Source of the DNA: Desulfamplus sp.
GTDB lineage: Bacteria; Desulfobacterota; Desulfobacteria; Desulfobacterales; Desulfobacteraceae
NCBI GenBank assembly: GCA_015232455.1
Contig: JADFZQ010000007.1
Coordinates: 62,001-126,000 of the forward strand
Reading direction: 5' to 3'
Length of the DNA: 64,000 nt
In this document: piece after piece, positions 34,389 to 44,330 of the stretch
How positions within the stretch are numbered: the first letter of the stretch is position 1
Layout of the letters: each line of letters begins with the position of its first letter
The notes under the pieces: generated by a model
What the model was told of the DNA's origin: nothing
What the model saw: only the letters and a program-made list of their open reading frames with translations
The model's database searches: none
Translations under genes and position numbers: made by a program

Positions 34389-35558
34389 CTACTTACTAAG
34401 AAGTTTCCAAGTTCCATCTTTGATCTCAACCATAACAAAGGCATCTGGAGTTAAACCATTGTGGTCAGTTGCAGAAAAGTTAAATTCTCCAGTAACTCCC
34501 ATATATTTCTTTGTTGCTTCAAGAGCTGTCCTTATCTTCTCTTTATCTCCACCGCTTCCCTTGATTGCATTGGCAAGCATCACCATTGCGTCATAGGAGT
34601 ATCCACCAAAACCAGAGACATTGATGTTAAATTTTGCTTTATAGTCAGCTTCATACTTCTCAAGTATCTTTTTTTGCACATCAGAGGCATCAAGAAGTTT
34701 CGTTACAAGAATCTTTCCTGTAGGGAGAATAATTCCATTTGCCGCATCGCCTGCAAGCTCAATAAATTTTGGAGATGCAACTCCATGGCTCTGATAGAGT
34801 GGAATATCAATTTTTAACTGTTTAACATTTTTAGCAACAACAGCGGGTCCAGGATTTGTTCCCCAACATACAATAGCGTCTGGAGAGGCTGATTTGATTT
34901 TGGTCAATTGAGCGGTCGTATCAGTGTCGTTTGGTCCAAAACTCTCTTGCTGAACTACCGTAATGCCAAAATCCTTAGCCTGACCAATAAGCTGTTTTTT
35001 CCCACTCTCTCCAAAAGCATTTGCCACAGTTATAATGCCAATTTTTTTTATATTTCTTGCCTGCATGGTCTTGTAAATTGCAGCAACCGCTAAAAGATCA
35101 CTCTGAGCAGTCTTAAAAACCCAAGGCTTTATTGGTGATGTAATTTCAATACCAGCAGCACAACTTATAAGTGGAACTTTTGCTTTTTCAACAAAATTAA
35201 CAATTGCAAGGGTAGTTGGTGTGGTGCTAGGTCCAATAATGGCAAGAACATTATCTTTATGAAGAAGTTTATTTACAGCACTTACAGCTTTTGCAGGGTC
35301 TCCTTCTGAATCATAAATAACCGCTTCAACTTTTTGTCCATCAATACCACCAGCAGCGTTGATCTGCTCAACCATCATCTCCATAGTTTTCTTTTCAGGA
35401 TCACCGAGAAATGAGGCAGGTCCTGTTGAATCAAAGATTCCGCCTATTTTATAGGTAGATGCAGCCATAACTGACGAAGCTCCAATAATTGGTGCAATCA
35501 CGAGCATAGCTGAAATTGCCATTACCAAAATAAATACGTTGCTCTTTTTCTGTTTCAT
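34389..35558 (-). CDS. livK: ABC transporter periplasmic substrate-binding protein (LivK type)
   Basis: 389 residues with a signal peptide (about 1-32, Lys-rich start, hydrophobic core, ending SVMAAS). The mature part is a type I periplasmic binding fold: YKIGGIFDSTGPASFLGDPEKKTMEMMVEQINAAGGIDG, AVSAVNKLLHKDNVLAIIGPSTTPTTLAI and FGGYSYDAMVMLANAIKGSGGD. It captures a substrate for LivHM, probably a hydrophobic amino acid or a related carboxylate. The start follows AAAAGGAGAG. It is the first gene of the liv unit. Confidence 0.92.
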   Translation of the reverse strand: MKQKKSNVFILVMAISAMLVIAPIIGASSVMAASTYKIGGIFDSTGPASFLGDPEKKTMEMMVEQINAAGGIDGQKVEAVIYDSEGDPAKAVSAVNKLLHKDNVLAIIGPSTTPTTLAIVNFVEKAKVPLISCAAGIEITSPIKPWVFKTAQSDLLAVAAIYKTMQARNIKKIGIITVANAFGESGKKQLIGQAKDFGITVVQQESFGPNDTDTTAQLTKIKSASPDAIVCWGTNPGPAVVAKNVKQLKIDIPLYQSHGVASPKFIELAGDAANGIILPTGKILVTKLLDASDVQKKILEKYEADYKAKFNINVSGFGGYSYDAMVMLANAIKGSGGDKEKIRTALEATKKYMGVTGEFNFSATDHNGLTPDAFVMVEIKDGTWKLLSK

Positions 35559-35664
35559 TACAAATCTCTCCTTTTAAAATGTTGTTCTGTTAAAATCAAT
35601 ATACAATTTATAACGATAAAATAAGCAATATGAACATTAAAAACATATCCGCTTTATTTTCATT

Positions 35665-37548
35665 TCAAAATTTCTTACATACCCCACAACTACTACATTC
35701 AACCATAGGGCAATCAGGCGATGTTTTCTCCAACTCTGCCCGTTTTAACTCTTTTATCAAAAATTCTTTTTTAATACCTGTATCAAGAATATCCCAAGGA
35801 AGTGAGGCAGAAAGGTCAATTGCACTGAATATTATTTTTTCCGCATTTGTTTTTTTCATATTTGTTTTTTCAGGATTCTTCTTTTCAGTCTCTTTCATCT
35901 TTTTAAGAAACATCTCAGGATTTTCAACCATATCAGCCATACGCCTATCGCCCCTTGATAACATTGCATTTATCATGGCTGTTTTTGACGATTCTACGTG
36001 AATTGTGATATTTGATATTTTTTTTAATCCATCTTTGATAATAGCAGCTTTTTTCTTGAAATTGGAGATAGAGTCCATAGCACACCATTGAAATGGCGTG
36101 GTTGGCTTTGGAATAAATGGATTAATACTCAAAGTTATATTACCAATCTTTCTATTTTTTCTGCTCGCTTCAAGAAATACCTCTTTTATCTTTTCTGTAA
36201 GCGTTACAATCTGCCTGACATCATCTTCAAGCTCAAATGGTAAACCGACCATAAAATAGAGCTTTAAATTCATAATACCGTGTTCAACAAGGCGTTGAAC
36301 TGCTGAAAAAATCTGCTCTTCGCTGATTTTCTTATTGATGATGTTTCTCATTCTCTGAGAACCAGCTTCAGGTGCAATGGTTGCTGTCTTTACTGAAGAT
36401 GCAATAAGGTTCTCTATAGTGGCGTCAGTTAAAGCATCTAATCTTAACGAACTAAAACCAATCTCCAACTTATTATCAATGCCAGCATTGCAGATTGTGT
36501 TAATATCAGGGTGATCTGATACAGTTGGGCTAACAAGACCAATCTTATCTGTAATAAGCGTTGCTTGATTGATTGCATCAACTATGTTTTTCTCTGGGTA
36601 AAACCTTGAAGGTCTGTAGATAAATCCTGCACTGCAAAATCGACACCCATGATGACACCCTCGACCTATTTCAATAAGAAATGTGTTCTCAAATGTTGTG
36701 TCGTTAGTCAAAATTTGGGTAGTTGTAGCTATTTTACTTAAATCTTTTATATGCTGAACAGAAATTTTTGCAGGAATGTCATCATAAATAGGGGTGATGG
36801 CTGAAAAATTGCCATCTGTATCATAAAATGGCTGATAGAACTCTGGAATATATGCCCCATTAACCTTTACAGAGACCTGTTTTTTAATATTGTCGTAGGA
36901 GATATCATCAGTAGTCGAGTAACTTGGAATAAAAATATCAAGAAAAGCTGGCAGCATATATTCAGCTTCCCCAAGTAAAAAACAATCAATAAACGGGGCA
37001 ATAGGTTCAGGGTTAAGAAAACAGGCTATTCCTCCAGCAATTATAAATGGGTGGGAGGCGTTTCTATCAGATGCTCTTAGGGGGATACCTGAATTTTTAA
37101 GTATAGAGACAATATTAATGTAGTCATTTTCAAAAGATACTGAAAAGGCTATTAAATCAGATGATGAAAGGGGAATAGCTGTTTCACAACTTTTTATTTC
37201 AAACTTTTTATCATTGATATTTGGATATCTATCACTATTTGAGTATTTTTTGTTGCTATTTGGGTAATTTTGATTACTTTTTGACATAAAAAATCTGTTA
37301 CACGATACACGGGCATCTTTGTTTAGCATACCATATACAGATTGGAAACCAAGATTTGACATACCTATCTGGTATGTGTTGGGATATACAAGGGCAATGT
37401 TAGTAAGATGTTTTTGTTTTTTTGTAACACCGCCCTTTTCACATCTATTTATAGGAGGTCTTTTTTTTTCTATGGAGTCGCCCTTTTTGAACTCCTTAAT
37501 GAGATAGCCTCCTCCTTTGCTACTACTCAATTGTTTGTTCTTCCCCAT
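35665..37548 (-). CDS. B12-binding-type radical SAM protein (TIGR03960-like)
   Basis: 627 residues. Residues about 45-280 resemble the N-terminal half of TIGR03960 proteins (IALVYPNTYQIGMSNLGFQSVYGMLN; GGIACFLNPEPIAPFIDCFLLGEAE). The radical SAM core begins with IEIGRGCHHGCRFCSAG, whose three Cys bind the [4Fe-4S] cluster, and has APEAGSQRMR and YFMVGLPFE. The C-terminus ends in CPMVECSSCGVC, a likely extra Fe-S or metal site. The first 40 residues (KGGG, KKGDS, RPPINRCEKGG) look unlike the family and may be low-complexity or repeat DNA. Start 3 nt after the ftsZ stop, so probably coupled. The reaction is unknown. Confidence 0.85.
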   Translation of the reverse strand: MGKNKQLSSSKGGGYLIKEFKKGDSIEKKRPPINRCEKGGVTKKQKHLTNIALVYPNTYQIGMSNLGFQSVYGMLNKDARVSCNRFFMSKSNQNYPNSNKKYSNSDRYPNINDKKFEIKSCETAIPLSSSDLIAFSVSFENDYINIVSILKNSGIPLRASDRNASHPFIIAGGIACFLNPEPIAPFIDCFLLGEAEYMLPAFLDIFIPSYSTTDDISYDNIKKQVSVKVNGAYIPEFYQPFYDTDGNFSAITPIYDDIPAKISVQHIKDLSKIATTTQILTNDTTFENTFLIEIGRGCHHGCRFCSAGFIYRPSRFYPEKNIVDAINQATLITDKIGLVSPTVSDHPDINTICNAGIDNKLEIGFSSLRLDALTDATIENLIASSVKTATIAPEAGSQRMRNIINKKISEEQIFSAVQRLVEHGIMNLKLYFMVGLPFELEDDVRQIVTLTEKIKEVFLEASRKNRKIGNITLSINPFIPKPTTPFQWCAMDSISNFKKKAAIIKDGLKKISNITIHVESSKTAMINAMLSRGDRRMADMVENPEMFLKKMKETEKKNPEKTNMKKTNAEKIIFSAIDLSASLPWDILDTGIKKEFLIKELKRAELEKTSPDCPMVECSSCGVCKKF

Positions 37549-37551
37549 TAA

Positions 37552-38802
37552 TCAATCCGCTTTTCTCCGCAGGAATGTGGGAATCTCAAGATTGTCGCAA
37601 TCTACAAATGCGTTACGAACAGCGTTTCTTCCATCTTCATTTGCAGTTTTCTTATAAGTTGTTTTTTTAACTACAGGTTTTTCTTCGTCCCAATTTTCAA
37701 GTTCGTCAGGAGTTGGTACTCTTATTTTGGCTTGTGCTGCTGGATTAGCAATTGGAACTGGTGCATCTTGTTCAATTTTATGGAATCTTTTGTGGCGGAT
37801 ATTTTTATTCAACGGAAGAATGTTATTTGAACGAGATTCGTCCATACCAATACCAGTTGCAATCACTGTAACTCGCATTTCATCTCCAAGGGTCTCATCA
37901 AAAGTTTGACCCCAAATAATCTCAGCTTCTTCTCCTACCTCTTGATATATTCTGTCAGATGCTTCCATAACTTCGTCCATTGTAATATCTGACGAACAGG
38001 TGATATTCATAAGAACTCCCCTTGCTCCAGAAATTGAAATATCTTCAAGAAGTGGGTGGGAAATTGCTTTTTCAGCAGCTTCAACAGCTCTGTTTTCGCC
38101 ACTTGCAATACCAATACCCATCAAAGCCATACCAGCTTTTGACATAGTAGTTCTAACATCTGCAAAATCTAAGTTAATATGACCCGGAAGCATTATTAAA
38201 TCTGTAATACCTTTTACAGAGTGGTGTAAAATCTCATCTGCCTTGATATACATATCTCTCATCTTTGTTCCGGGAGATGCAAGACCTCTTAAGCGATCAT
38301 TTGGTATGGTAATCACTGTATCTGTAATATCACGCAGATTAGAAATTCCTTCTTCTGCCTGCATAGCTCTCTTTTTTCCTTCAAATGAGAAGGGTTTTGA
38401 TACTACTGCAACAGTTAAAATACCAAGTTCTTTGCATATTTCAGCAATTACAGGTGCAGCCCCTGTTCCAGTTCCTCCACCTAAACCAGCCGTAATAAAC
38501 ACCATGTGGCTATCAAGTAAAGCAGACCTTAGCTCTTCGATATTTTCTAAAGCAGCGTCTCTTCCGACATTTGGATTTGCACCAGCACCAAGTCCTTGAG
38601 TCAGTTGTGTACCTAATTGAATTTTTTTCTCTGCTTTTGAGCGTTCAAGAGCTTGGGCATCTGTATTGGCAACGATGAATTTAACGCCTTGAAGATTAGA
38701 GTCAATCATATTGTTTACAGCATTCCCACCAGCTCCACCCACACCTATTACTTTGATCTTTGCATTTGCATGAGTCTCGTTTTCCACGTAAGAAAAAGTC
38801 AT
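37552..38802 (-). CDS. ftsZ: Cell division protein FtsZ
   Basis: Tubulin-like GTPase that forms the Z ring. The 416-residue protein has IKVIGVGGAGGNAVN, GLGAGANP, the GGGTGTGA loop at 108-115, and the T7-loop NLDFADVRT. The C-terminal conserved peptide, NLEIPTFLRRK, binds FtsA/ZipA. A variable linker runs from about 325 to 400. It is the last classical gene of the dcw cluster, 110 bp after ftsA. Confidence 0.98.
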   Translation of the reverse strand: MTFSYVENETHANAKIKVIGVGGAGGNAVNNMIDSNLQGVKFIVANTDAQALERSKAEKKIQLGTQLTQGLGAGANPNVGRDAALENIEELRSALLDSHMVFITAGLGGGTGTGAAPVIAEICKELGILTVAVVSKPFSFEGKKRAMQAEEGISNLRDITDTVITIPNDRLRGLASPGTKMRDMYIKADEILHHSVKGITDLIMLPGHINLDFADVRTTMSKAGMALMGIGIASGENRAVEAAEKAISHPLLEDISISGARGVLMNITCSSDITMDEVMEASDRIYQEVGEEAEIIWGQTFDETLGDEMRVTVIATGIGMDESRSNNILPLNKNIRHKRFHKIEQDAPVPIANPAAQAKIRVPTPDELENWDEEKPVVKKTTYKKTANEDGRNAVRNAFVDCDNLEIPTFLRRKAD

Positions 38803-38912
38803 AAGTTACCTCATTATATATGTTAATTTTGATATTATTTTCTAATAGTTATAAATTTAAACTTGAAAAATCATCATTACATTACGCTACTTTTAAAACT
38901 TAAAAGTAGTAC

Positions 38913-40148
38913 CTAAAGAATATCTCGGAACCACTGACGCATTCTCTCTAAAAGACCTGAAAAACTAACGCGATCACTTTTTTTCAACTGAATCTTTGAG
39001 CTGTTTCTGCTGCCATAAATAACAAGCCCTACACCTGTCGCAAACGATGGATTTTTTACCACATCTTTTAATCCACCAATGTTTTGAGGCTGTCCAATTC
39101 TCACAGGAACGGAAAAGACAGATTCAACAACTTCAGCTATACCGTCAAGCATGGAGCTGCCCCCAGTCAATACAAGCCCTGATGGAAAGGCATTCTCAAG
39201 ACCATTGCTGTAGATTTCGTTTTTTAATATTGAGAACATCTCCTCAACTCGCGGCTCAAGTATCTCAGCCATAATCTCTCTTGGAACGGTTCTTGATTCA
39301 CGCCCTCCAACTCCTTTGACGTTAATTGTTTCACCTGATTTAATATTACTTAGAAGGCACGTTCCATGGGCAATTTTTAGTTTTTCAGCTTCAGCTACAG
39401 GTGTCCTTAAACCGATTGAAATATCATTAGTCAGATTATGACCACCCAGCGTTAATTCAAAAGTATGCTTAATATGGTTACCTTTAAAAAGTGCAAGATC
39501 AGTTGTGCCTCCACCAATATCAGCCAAAGCACAACCAAGCTCTCTCTCTTCACGATTTAAAACAGCCTCGCCAGATGCTAATGATTCTAAAACAATATCA
39601 CACACTTCAAGATTTGCTTTATTACAGCATTTTATTATATTTCTTGCAGAAGAGACTGCTCCAGTTACAATATGTATTTTGGTCTCTAAGCGAACACCAG
39701 TCATACCAACAGGATTTTGAATAGACTCCTGATCATCTACAATAAACTCCTGTGGAATAACGTGAATGGTCTCTCTATCCATAGGAATTGCAACAGCACT
39801 TGCAGCTTCAACCACTCTATCAACATCTTGTTCTGTTATCTCTCTACCTTTAATAGCAATAATACCATGGCTGTTAAATCCTTTGATATGCCCTCCTGCA
39901 ATGCCAACATAGACAGAAGATATTTGACACCCTGCCATAAATTCTGCCTCTTCTACTGCCTTTTTAATAGACTCAACAGTAGAATCAATGTTGACCACAG
40001 CACCTTTACGTAATCCAATAGAGGGGTGAGAACCCATTCCAATAATGTTGATCGAACCATCAACAACTTCGCCTACCACAGCACATATTTTTGTGGTGCC
40101 TATGTCAAGACCCACGATTATTTTATCATCTCCCTGCAAATCAAGCAC
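38913..40148 (-). CDS. ftsA: Cell division protein FtsA
   Basis: Actin-like ATPase that tethers FtsZ to the membrane. 411 residues: IIVGLDIGTTKICAVVGE (phosphate 1), the 1C subdomain near 84-165, ALADIGGGTTDLALFKG (phosphate 2), and VLTGGSSMLDGIAE (adenosine). The C-terminal LLERMRQWFRDIL is an amphipathic membrane-targeting helix. Its start overlaps the ftsQ stop by 8 bp, so translation is coupled. Confidence 0.97.
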   Translation of the reverse strand: MLDLQGDDKIIVGLDIGTTKICAVVGEVVDGSINIIGMGSHPSIGLRKGAVVNIDSTVESIKKAVEEAEFMAGCQISSVYVGIAGGHIKGFNSHGIIAIKGREITEQDVDRVVEAASAVAIPMDRETIHVIPQEFIVDDQESIQNPVGMTGVRLETKIHIVTGAVSSARNIIKCCNKANLEVCDIVLESLASGEAVLNREERELGCALADIGGGTTDLALFKGNHIKHTFELTLGGHNLTNDISIGLRTPVAEAEKLKIAHGTCLLSNIKSGETINVKGVGGRESRTVPREIMAEILEPRVEEMFSILKNEIYSNGLENAFPSGLVLTGGSSMLDGIAEVVESVFSVPVRIGQPQNIGGLKDVVKNPSFATGVGLVIYGSRNSSKIQLKKSDRVSFSGLLERMRQWFRDIL

Positions 40149-41304
40149 CTCCGTCTATATGTTCCGGCATAGCGTTGATGCCTTTCGGCAAACCATTTCC
40201 GGTAATATCTTTCACTTTAATAACAACATTCTCTGTGTTGATTAAATCAATTGACCAAACCTGTTTTTCAATTCTGTTTTTTTGCATATAATTTATAATA
40301 TGTCTAATTATTTTAAATTTTTCGTTATAATTATCAAACCCGATCTTTACTCTAACAGGGTTACTTACCAATGGTATTGGCTGTTGCTGAATCACATCAG
40401 ACAAAGGTAAGCCATCTTGTAGCATCGTCATAACGGGCTTAATTTTAGGTGTTGAGTTTATAACCATATCTATCTCAAGACCACTCTCTTCATCTGCTGA
40501 GATTTTTTGAATCACATAATCTTGTTTCATAAGGAGAAGATAAATTACAGATTCATAGAGCTTTCCGAAAAAACCATATAATTCACCGTTGTTTGATAAA
40601 GTAAGACCTGTAATAACGGGTAGTATTATATTTGCATTGTCGTTTTTACTTTGGCTCTCTATCTTATTACTTTGGTTTTCTGTTTCATTGGCTCTATTTT
40701 GTGTGTTTATAATTTTGTTATCATTATCAATTTTATTGTTATTATCAAAGCTATTACTATTGTTTACATCAATATTAACCATGCCTGTGCTATTTCTTAT
40801 ATCATTTACATATATATCACTTCCAATAGCATCATTTTCAGTAAATGGGACCCCTTTTCGGTTTAAAATTATATCAGCCTTATCTGGAATATGAACAACT
40901 GCAAGCGGTGACTCCTCCTTGATAGTGATAATAATCTTAGATGGCAGCGACCTTTTGACTGAAGCATCTTCTATCCAAGGGTGAGATATTATCCTAAGCC
41001 TGGTATGTCGAAGATTAACAGAAAAGATGTTATCCTCAGGATATAATTCAGCCTGCTCAATAACCTCTTCCTTAGATAAAATATTTGTCCCTGAAACCGA
41101 AATTTCTTTAATTGCCAAAAAGTTAGACTGTACGATTGTATTTTCAATAAATATGAAAAAAAGCGTGGTCAAACTCACAAGTATAGCAACCATCACAATT
41201 TTAAGGGCAACTTCAATACCGTGTATGAATTCAAATGCAGGTAGAGCTTTCTCTTTGTTTGTGTTCTGCCGAAATCTACTATTTCTGGGAGAGTGTTTAT
41301 TCAA
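40141..41304 (-). CDS. ftsQ: Cell division protein FtsQ
   Basis: Bitopic divisome protein of the FtsQLB complex. 387 residues (E. coli 276): a basic cytoplasmic tail, one transmembrane helix (about 33-53), a POTRA domain (FLAIKEISVSGTNILSKEEVIEQAEL) and the FtsQ beta domain (HPWIEDASVKRSLPSKIIITIKEESPLAVV). The additional length is a 60-residue Asn/Asp/Ser-rich block (about 170-225: many N, NNK, NQS words) inside the beta domain. The beta domain after it is complete (VKIGFDNYNEKFKIIRHII). This is one of the clearest low-complexity inserts in the window. Confidence 0.93.
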   Translation of the reverse strand: MNKHSPRNSRFRQNTNKEKALPAFEFIHGIEVALKIVMVAILVSLTTLFFIFIENTIVQSNFLAIKEISVSGTNILSKEEVIEQAELYPEDNIFSVNLRHTRLRIISHPWIEDASVKRSLPSKIIITIKEESPLAVVHIPDKADIILNRKGVPFTENDAIGSDIYVNDIRNSTGMVNIDVNNSNSFDNNNKIDNDNKIINTQNRANETENQSNKIESQSKNDNANIILPVITGLTLSNNGELYGFFGKLYESVIYLLLMKQDYVIQKISADEESGLEIDMVINSTPKIKPVMTMLQDGLPLSDVIQQQPIPLVSNPVRVKIGFDNYNEKFKIIRHIINYMQKNRIEKQVWSIDLINTENVVIKVKDITGNGLPKGINAMPEHIDGGA

Positions 41305-41357
41305 CTTGCTAATAACCTATACTTAACTTTTTGTTTAGCTTTTTAGAATTATTAAAT

Positions 41358-42623
41358 CTATTCGCCTTGTATAATAACCTCTTCTGAAAGCATGATTCCG
41401 AATTTTTCAAATACGCTCTCTTTTACAATATCTTTAAGAGTTATTATCTCACTTGCAGTTGCATTTCCAAGATTTAAGATAAAGTTTGCGTGTTTATCTG
41501 AGACCATAGCATCTCCAACTCTTCTCTTTTTAAGCCCTGCCATATCAATCAGTTGACCTGCTGATATTGTAGTTTGATTTGTCGATATTTGGGTTTTACT
41601 TGATAATTTGGTTTCACTTGATAATCTTGATAATGATAACATTGTATGCGGATTTAATGGCGTTTGTTCAATGTCAACTGAACATAAGTTATTATTAATA
41701 GGATTTTTAAAAAAACAGCCAGCAGATGGAAAGCCATGAGGTTGAGATGCTCTTCTCTTTTCAATCAATGTTCTCCAAGAGTGTTCGACTTTTTCTCTGC
41801 TTCCTTTTGTTAATAAAAATGATGCTCGTAAAATAATAGGTTTAATAGGAAAATTATCTTTATGCGAGAAGTTAGAAAATTTACATGATAAGTTAGAATA
41901 AAAATTAGAATAATTAGAACCGATTGAATCCATTGAGTCTGATAAATCTAAGTTTTTAAATTCAAGTTTGCGATGTGAAAATATAAGCTCAGATTTATCA
42001 AGAGTCTTAATATTATTATCTCTATCTAAAATATCAATTGAGGTAAGATAGTTTGAAATAGTGCCAAGCCCTGTTCCTGCATTCATCATAACAGCACCAC
42101 CAACTGTTCCGGGAATACCAGCAGCAAAACTTAAATCTTCAAGCCCAAGTTTGATTGTTTTTCTACAAAGTGTTGATAAATTTGTTCCAGCAGATGCTGA
42201 AACTTTAACTTGTTCACCATACTTTATCTCTTCACAGCTAATCTCGTCAGCTTTTTGATCAAACTCTATTAGTTTAGAGATTGTCATATTCTCTCTGACA
42301 TTATGAAAATCTTTAACAATTTGAATCTCATTTTTCATATAACCTAATGATATGACAAGACCTCTAATACCATTGTCTCTAACAAGAAGGTTTGTTCCCC
42401 CACCTATTATGGTGCATGGCATTCTATTTTCATTCAAACCATTTTTTCCATCAAGATTGCTTAAAGTTCCATGACTGAATTTAGCTTCACCAAAATTTTT
42501 TATAAGCAACATAAACTCCTCCAAAGAGGAAGGTTTAGCAAAATAGTCAGCCACACCACCAACTTTAAACGATGTGTGTCTTTTCATTGGAACATTTTTT
42601 TCTATTTTAATATCTGCTTTCAT
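41358..42623 (-). CDS. murB: UDP-N-acetylenolpyruvoylglucosamine reductase MurB
   Basis: FAD enzyme that reduces UDP-GlcNAc-enolpyruvate to UDP-MurNAc. 421 residues, longer than the usual 300-340. It has RHTSFKVGGVADYFAKP, IIGGGTNLLVRDNGI, the AGIPGTVGGAVMMNAG flavin motif, QPHGFPSAGCFFKNP with the proton-donating Ser, and AGQLIDMAGLKKRRVGDA near the end. Inserts at about 233-262 (Ser/Asn/Asp/Phe-rich) and 325-355 (repeated LSSETKLSSKTQ) account for the length. It lies between murC and ftsQ, the usual order. Confidence 0.95.
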   Translation of the reverse strand: MKADIKIEKNVPMKRHTSFKVGGVADYFAKPSSLEEFMLLIKNFGEAKFSHGTLSNLDGKNGLNENRMPCTIIGGGTNLLVRDNGIRGLVISLGYMKNEIQIVKDFHNVRENMTISKLIEFDQKADEISCEEIKYGEQVKVSASAGTNLSTLCRKTIKLGLEDLSFAAGIPGTVGGAVMMNAGTGLGTISNYLTSIDILDRDNNIKTLDKSELIFSHRKLEFKNLDLSDSMDSIGSNYSNFYSNLSCKFSNFSHKDNFPIKPIILRASFLLTKGSREKVEHSWRTLIEKRRASQPHGFPSAGCFFKNPINNNLCSVDIEQTPLNPHTMLSLSRLSSETKLSSKTQISTNQTTISAGQLIDMAGLKKRRVGDAMVSDKHANFILNLGNATASEIITLKDIVKESVFEKFGIMLSEEVIIQGE

Positions 42624-42713
42624 CTTGTAATGACCACTAATTTGTTGCTCAGGAATTTCAATCCAATTTTACATTGTATAGGCTTATATCCCGCGTCTAT
42701 ACTTACGTTTTAA

Positions 42714-44141
42714 TCATTTCATAATCATTTCAAGAAGTCTGTCCCCAAGTGTATGGACATTACCAGCACCAAGGGTCAAGACTAAATCATTGGGTCTGAT
42801 TCTCTCTAAAAGCATTTTTAAGCATGTATCAAAGTCAGGGGCAAAAGAGACATCTTTATGACCATGAGTTCGTATCTCTTTAGCAAGAGTTTCAGAATTA
42901 ACACCTTCAATCTCTGTTTCACTTGCTGCATAGATTGGCAGAACAATCAACATATCTGATTGGTAAAATGCCCTTGTAAAGTCCTCAAATAGAGCTTTGG
43001 TTCTTGAATATCTATGAGGCTGAAATACCACAACAATCCTTTTATCAGACCAATTTTCTCTTATTGCCATCAAAGTTGTTCTTATTTCAGTGGGGTGATG
43101 TCCATAATCGTCCATTACAAGGATATTATTTTTTACCCCTTTTTGCTCCATACGCCGCTTTACGCCTTCAATTTTCTCCAATGCACATTTAATGGTATTA
43201 AAAGGAATCTGCAATTCAAGAGCAACAGCAATAGCAGCCAAAGCATTGGTTATATTGTGTCTGCCAGATAGGCTGAGAGTAACATATCCAAGAGGTTTTC
43301 CATGGTGAACAACCTGGAATATTCCTTTGTTGTTGTCAAATGATATATCTTTTGCCTGAATATCTGCCTGAGCTGTATGTCCAAAGGTTGTGTATCTAAC
43401 CTGAATTTTTGGGATAATATTTTGTATGTGTTCATTATCAAGGCAAAGGACAGCAAGACCATAAAATGGGACTGAATTTATAAATTGAATAAATTTTTCT
43501 TTTATATCTTCAATATCTTTATAAAAATCAAGATGTTCAAGGTCTATATTGGTAACAACAGCAATTGCTGGAGAATATTTTAGAAATGAGCCATCACTCT
43601 CATCTGCTTCAGCAACAATATATTCACCTTTTCCGTGCAGTGCATTTGATCCAAGTGATTTTAAAAGCCCGCCAATTATAACGGTAGGTTCAACCCCAGC
43701 ACTGTTTAAAATTTGGGCAACCATAGATGTAGTTGAAGTTTTTCCATGTGCCCCTGAAACAGCAATTGAGTATTTAATTCTCATTAACTCCGCAAGCATC
43801 TCAGCTCTTGGAATAATTGGAATAGATTTGGATTTAGCTTCAAGAACTTCGGGGTTCTCTTTTGCAATGGCTGTTGATGTTACAATAACATTTGCTGGTT
43901 CAATACTCTTTTTTTCTTCTTTGTCATAGAGACCCTTTTGTTGATTCACTCTATAAATATTCTCTCTTTGATGTCCTTTATAAACTACTGCCCCAAGAGA
44001 TTTAAGCCTCTCTGTAATAGAGGAGGATGAGAGATCAGAGCCAGAGACAGTATATCCTAAACTTAAAAGAATTTCTGCAATACCGCTCATGCCAATGCCA
44101 CCAATGCCAACAAAGTGGATATGATAATCTTTTTGATACAT
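42714..44141 (-). CDS. murC: UDP-N-acetylmuramate-L-alanine ligase MurC
   Basis: Adds the first peptide-stem residue, L-Ala, to UDP-MurNAc using ATP. 475 residues of normal Mur ligase layout: Rossmann domain with HFVGIGGIGMSGIAEILLSLGY and SGSDLSSS, ATP loop SGAHGKTSTT near 116-125, EADESDGSF, NIDLEHLDFY, and C-terminal DDYGHHPTEI, VFQPHRYSRTKAL. It shows little sign of the inserts common in its neighbours. It lies 188 bp after murG, a gap filled partly by repeat copy D. Confidence 0.97.
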   Translation of the reverse strand: MYQKDYHIHFVGIGGIGMSGIAEILLSLGYTVSGSDLSSSSITERLKSLGAVVYKGHQRENIYRVNQQKGLYDKEEKKSIEPANVIVTSTAIAKENPEVLEAKSKSIPIIPRAEMLAELMRIKYSIAVSGAHGKTSTTSMVAQILNSAGVEPTVIIGGLLKSLGSNALHGKGEYIVAEADESDGSFLKYSPAIAVVTNIDLEHLDFYKDIEDIKEKFIQFINSVPFYGLAVLCLDNEHIQNIIPKIQVRYTTFGHTAQADIQAKDISFDNNKGIFQVVHHGKPLGYVTLSLSGRHNITNALAAIAVALELQIPFNTIKCALEKIEGVKRRMEQKGVKNNILVMDDYGHHPTEIRTTLMAIRENWSDKRIVVVFQPHRYSRTKALFEDFTRAFYQSDMLIVLPIYAASETEIEGVNSETLAKEIRTHGHKDVSFAPDFDTCLKMLLERIRPNDLVLTLGAGNVHTLGDRLLEMIMK

Positions 44142-44249
44142 ATAATTTTATTATTCCTTTGAAATTTTAATGCTATCTTCTTTGGTTTGAATGGTATTAC
44201 CTGATATTTGAACGCTATCATTTGACGTTTAAATAATCTCAATTATTTT

Positions 44250-44330
44250 GCCCCTCCCCGACCCTCCCCAAGGGGAGGGAGAGTAATTATTATCCCCCTC
44301 TCCATTGGGGAGGGGGTAGGGGGTGGGGCT
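44250..44330. repeat. GC-rich dispersed repeat, copy D, touching the murG stop codon
   Basis: ATTATTTTGCCCCTCCCC, CCTCCCCAAGGGGAGGGAG and CTCCATTGGGGAGGGGG repeat the cores of copies A and B. Copy D shares with copy A the longer middle (TAATTATTATCCCCC). The murG TAG (complement of 44329-44331) lies at its very edge, so its arrival may have set the present end of murG. Confidence 0.82.
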
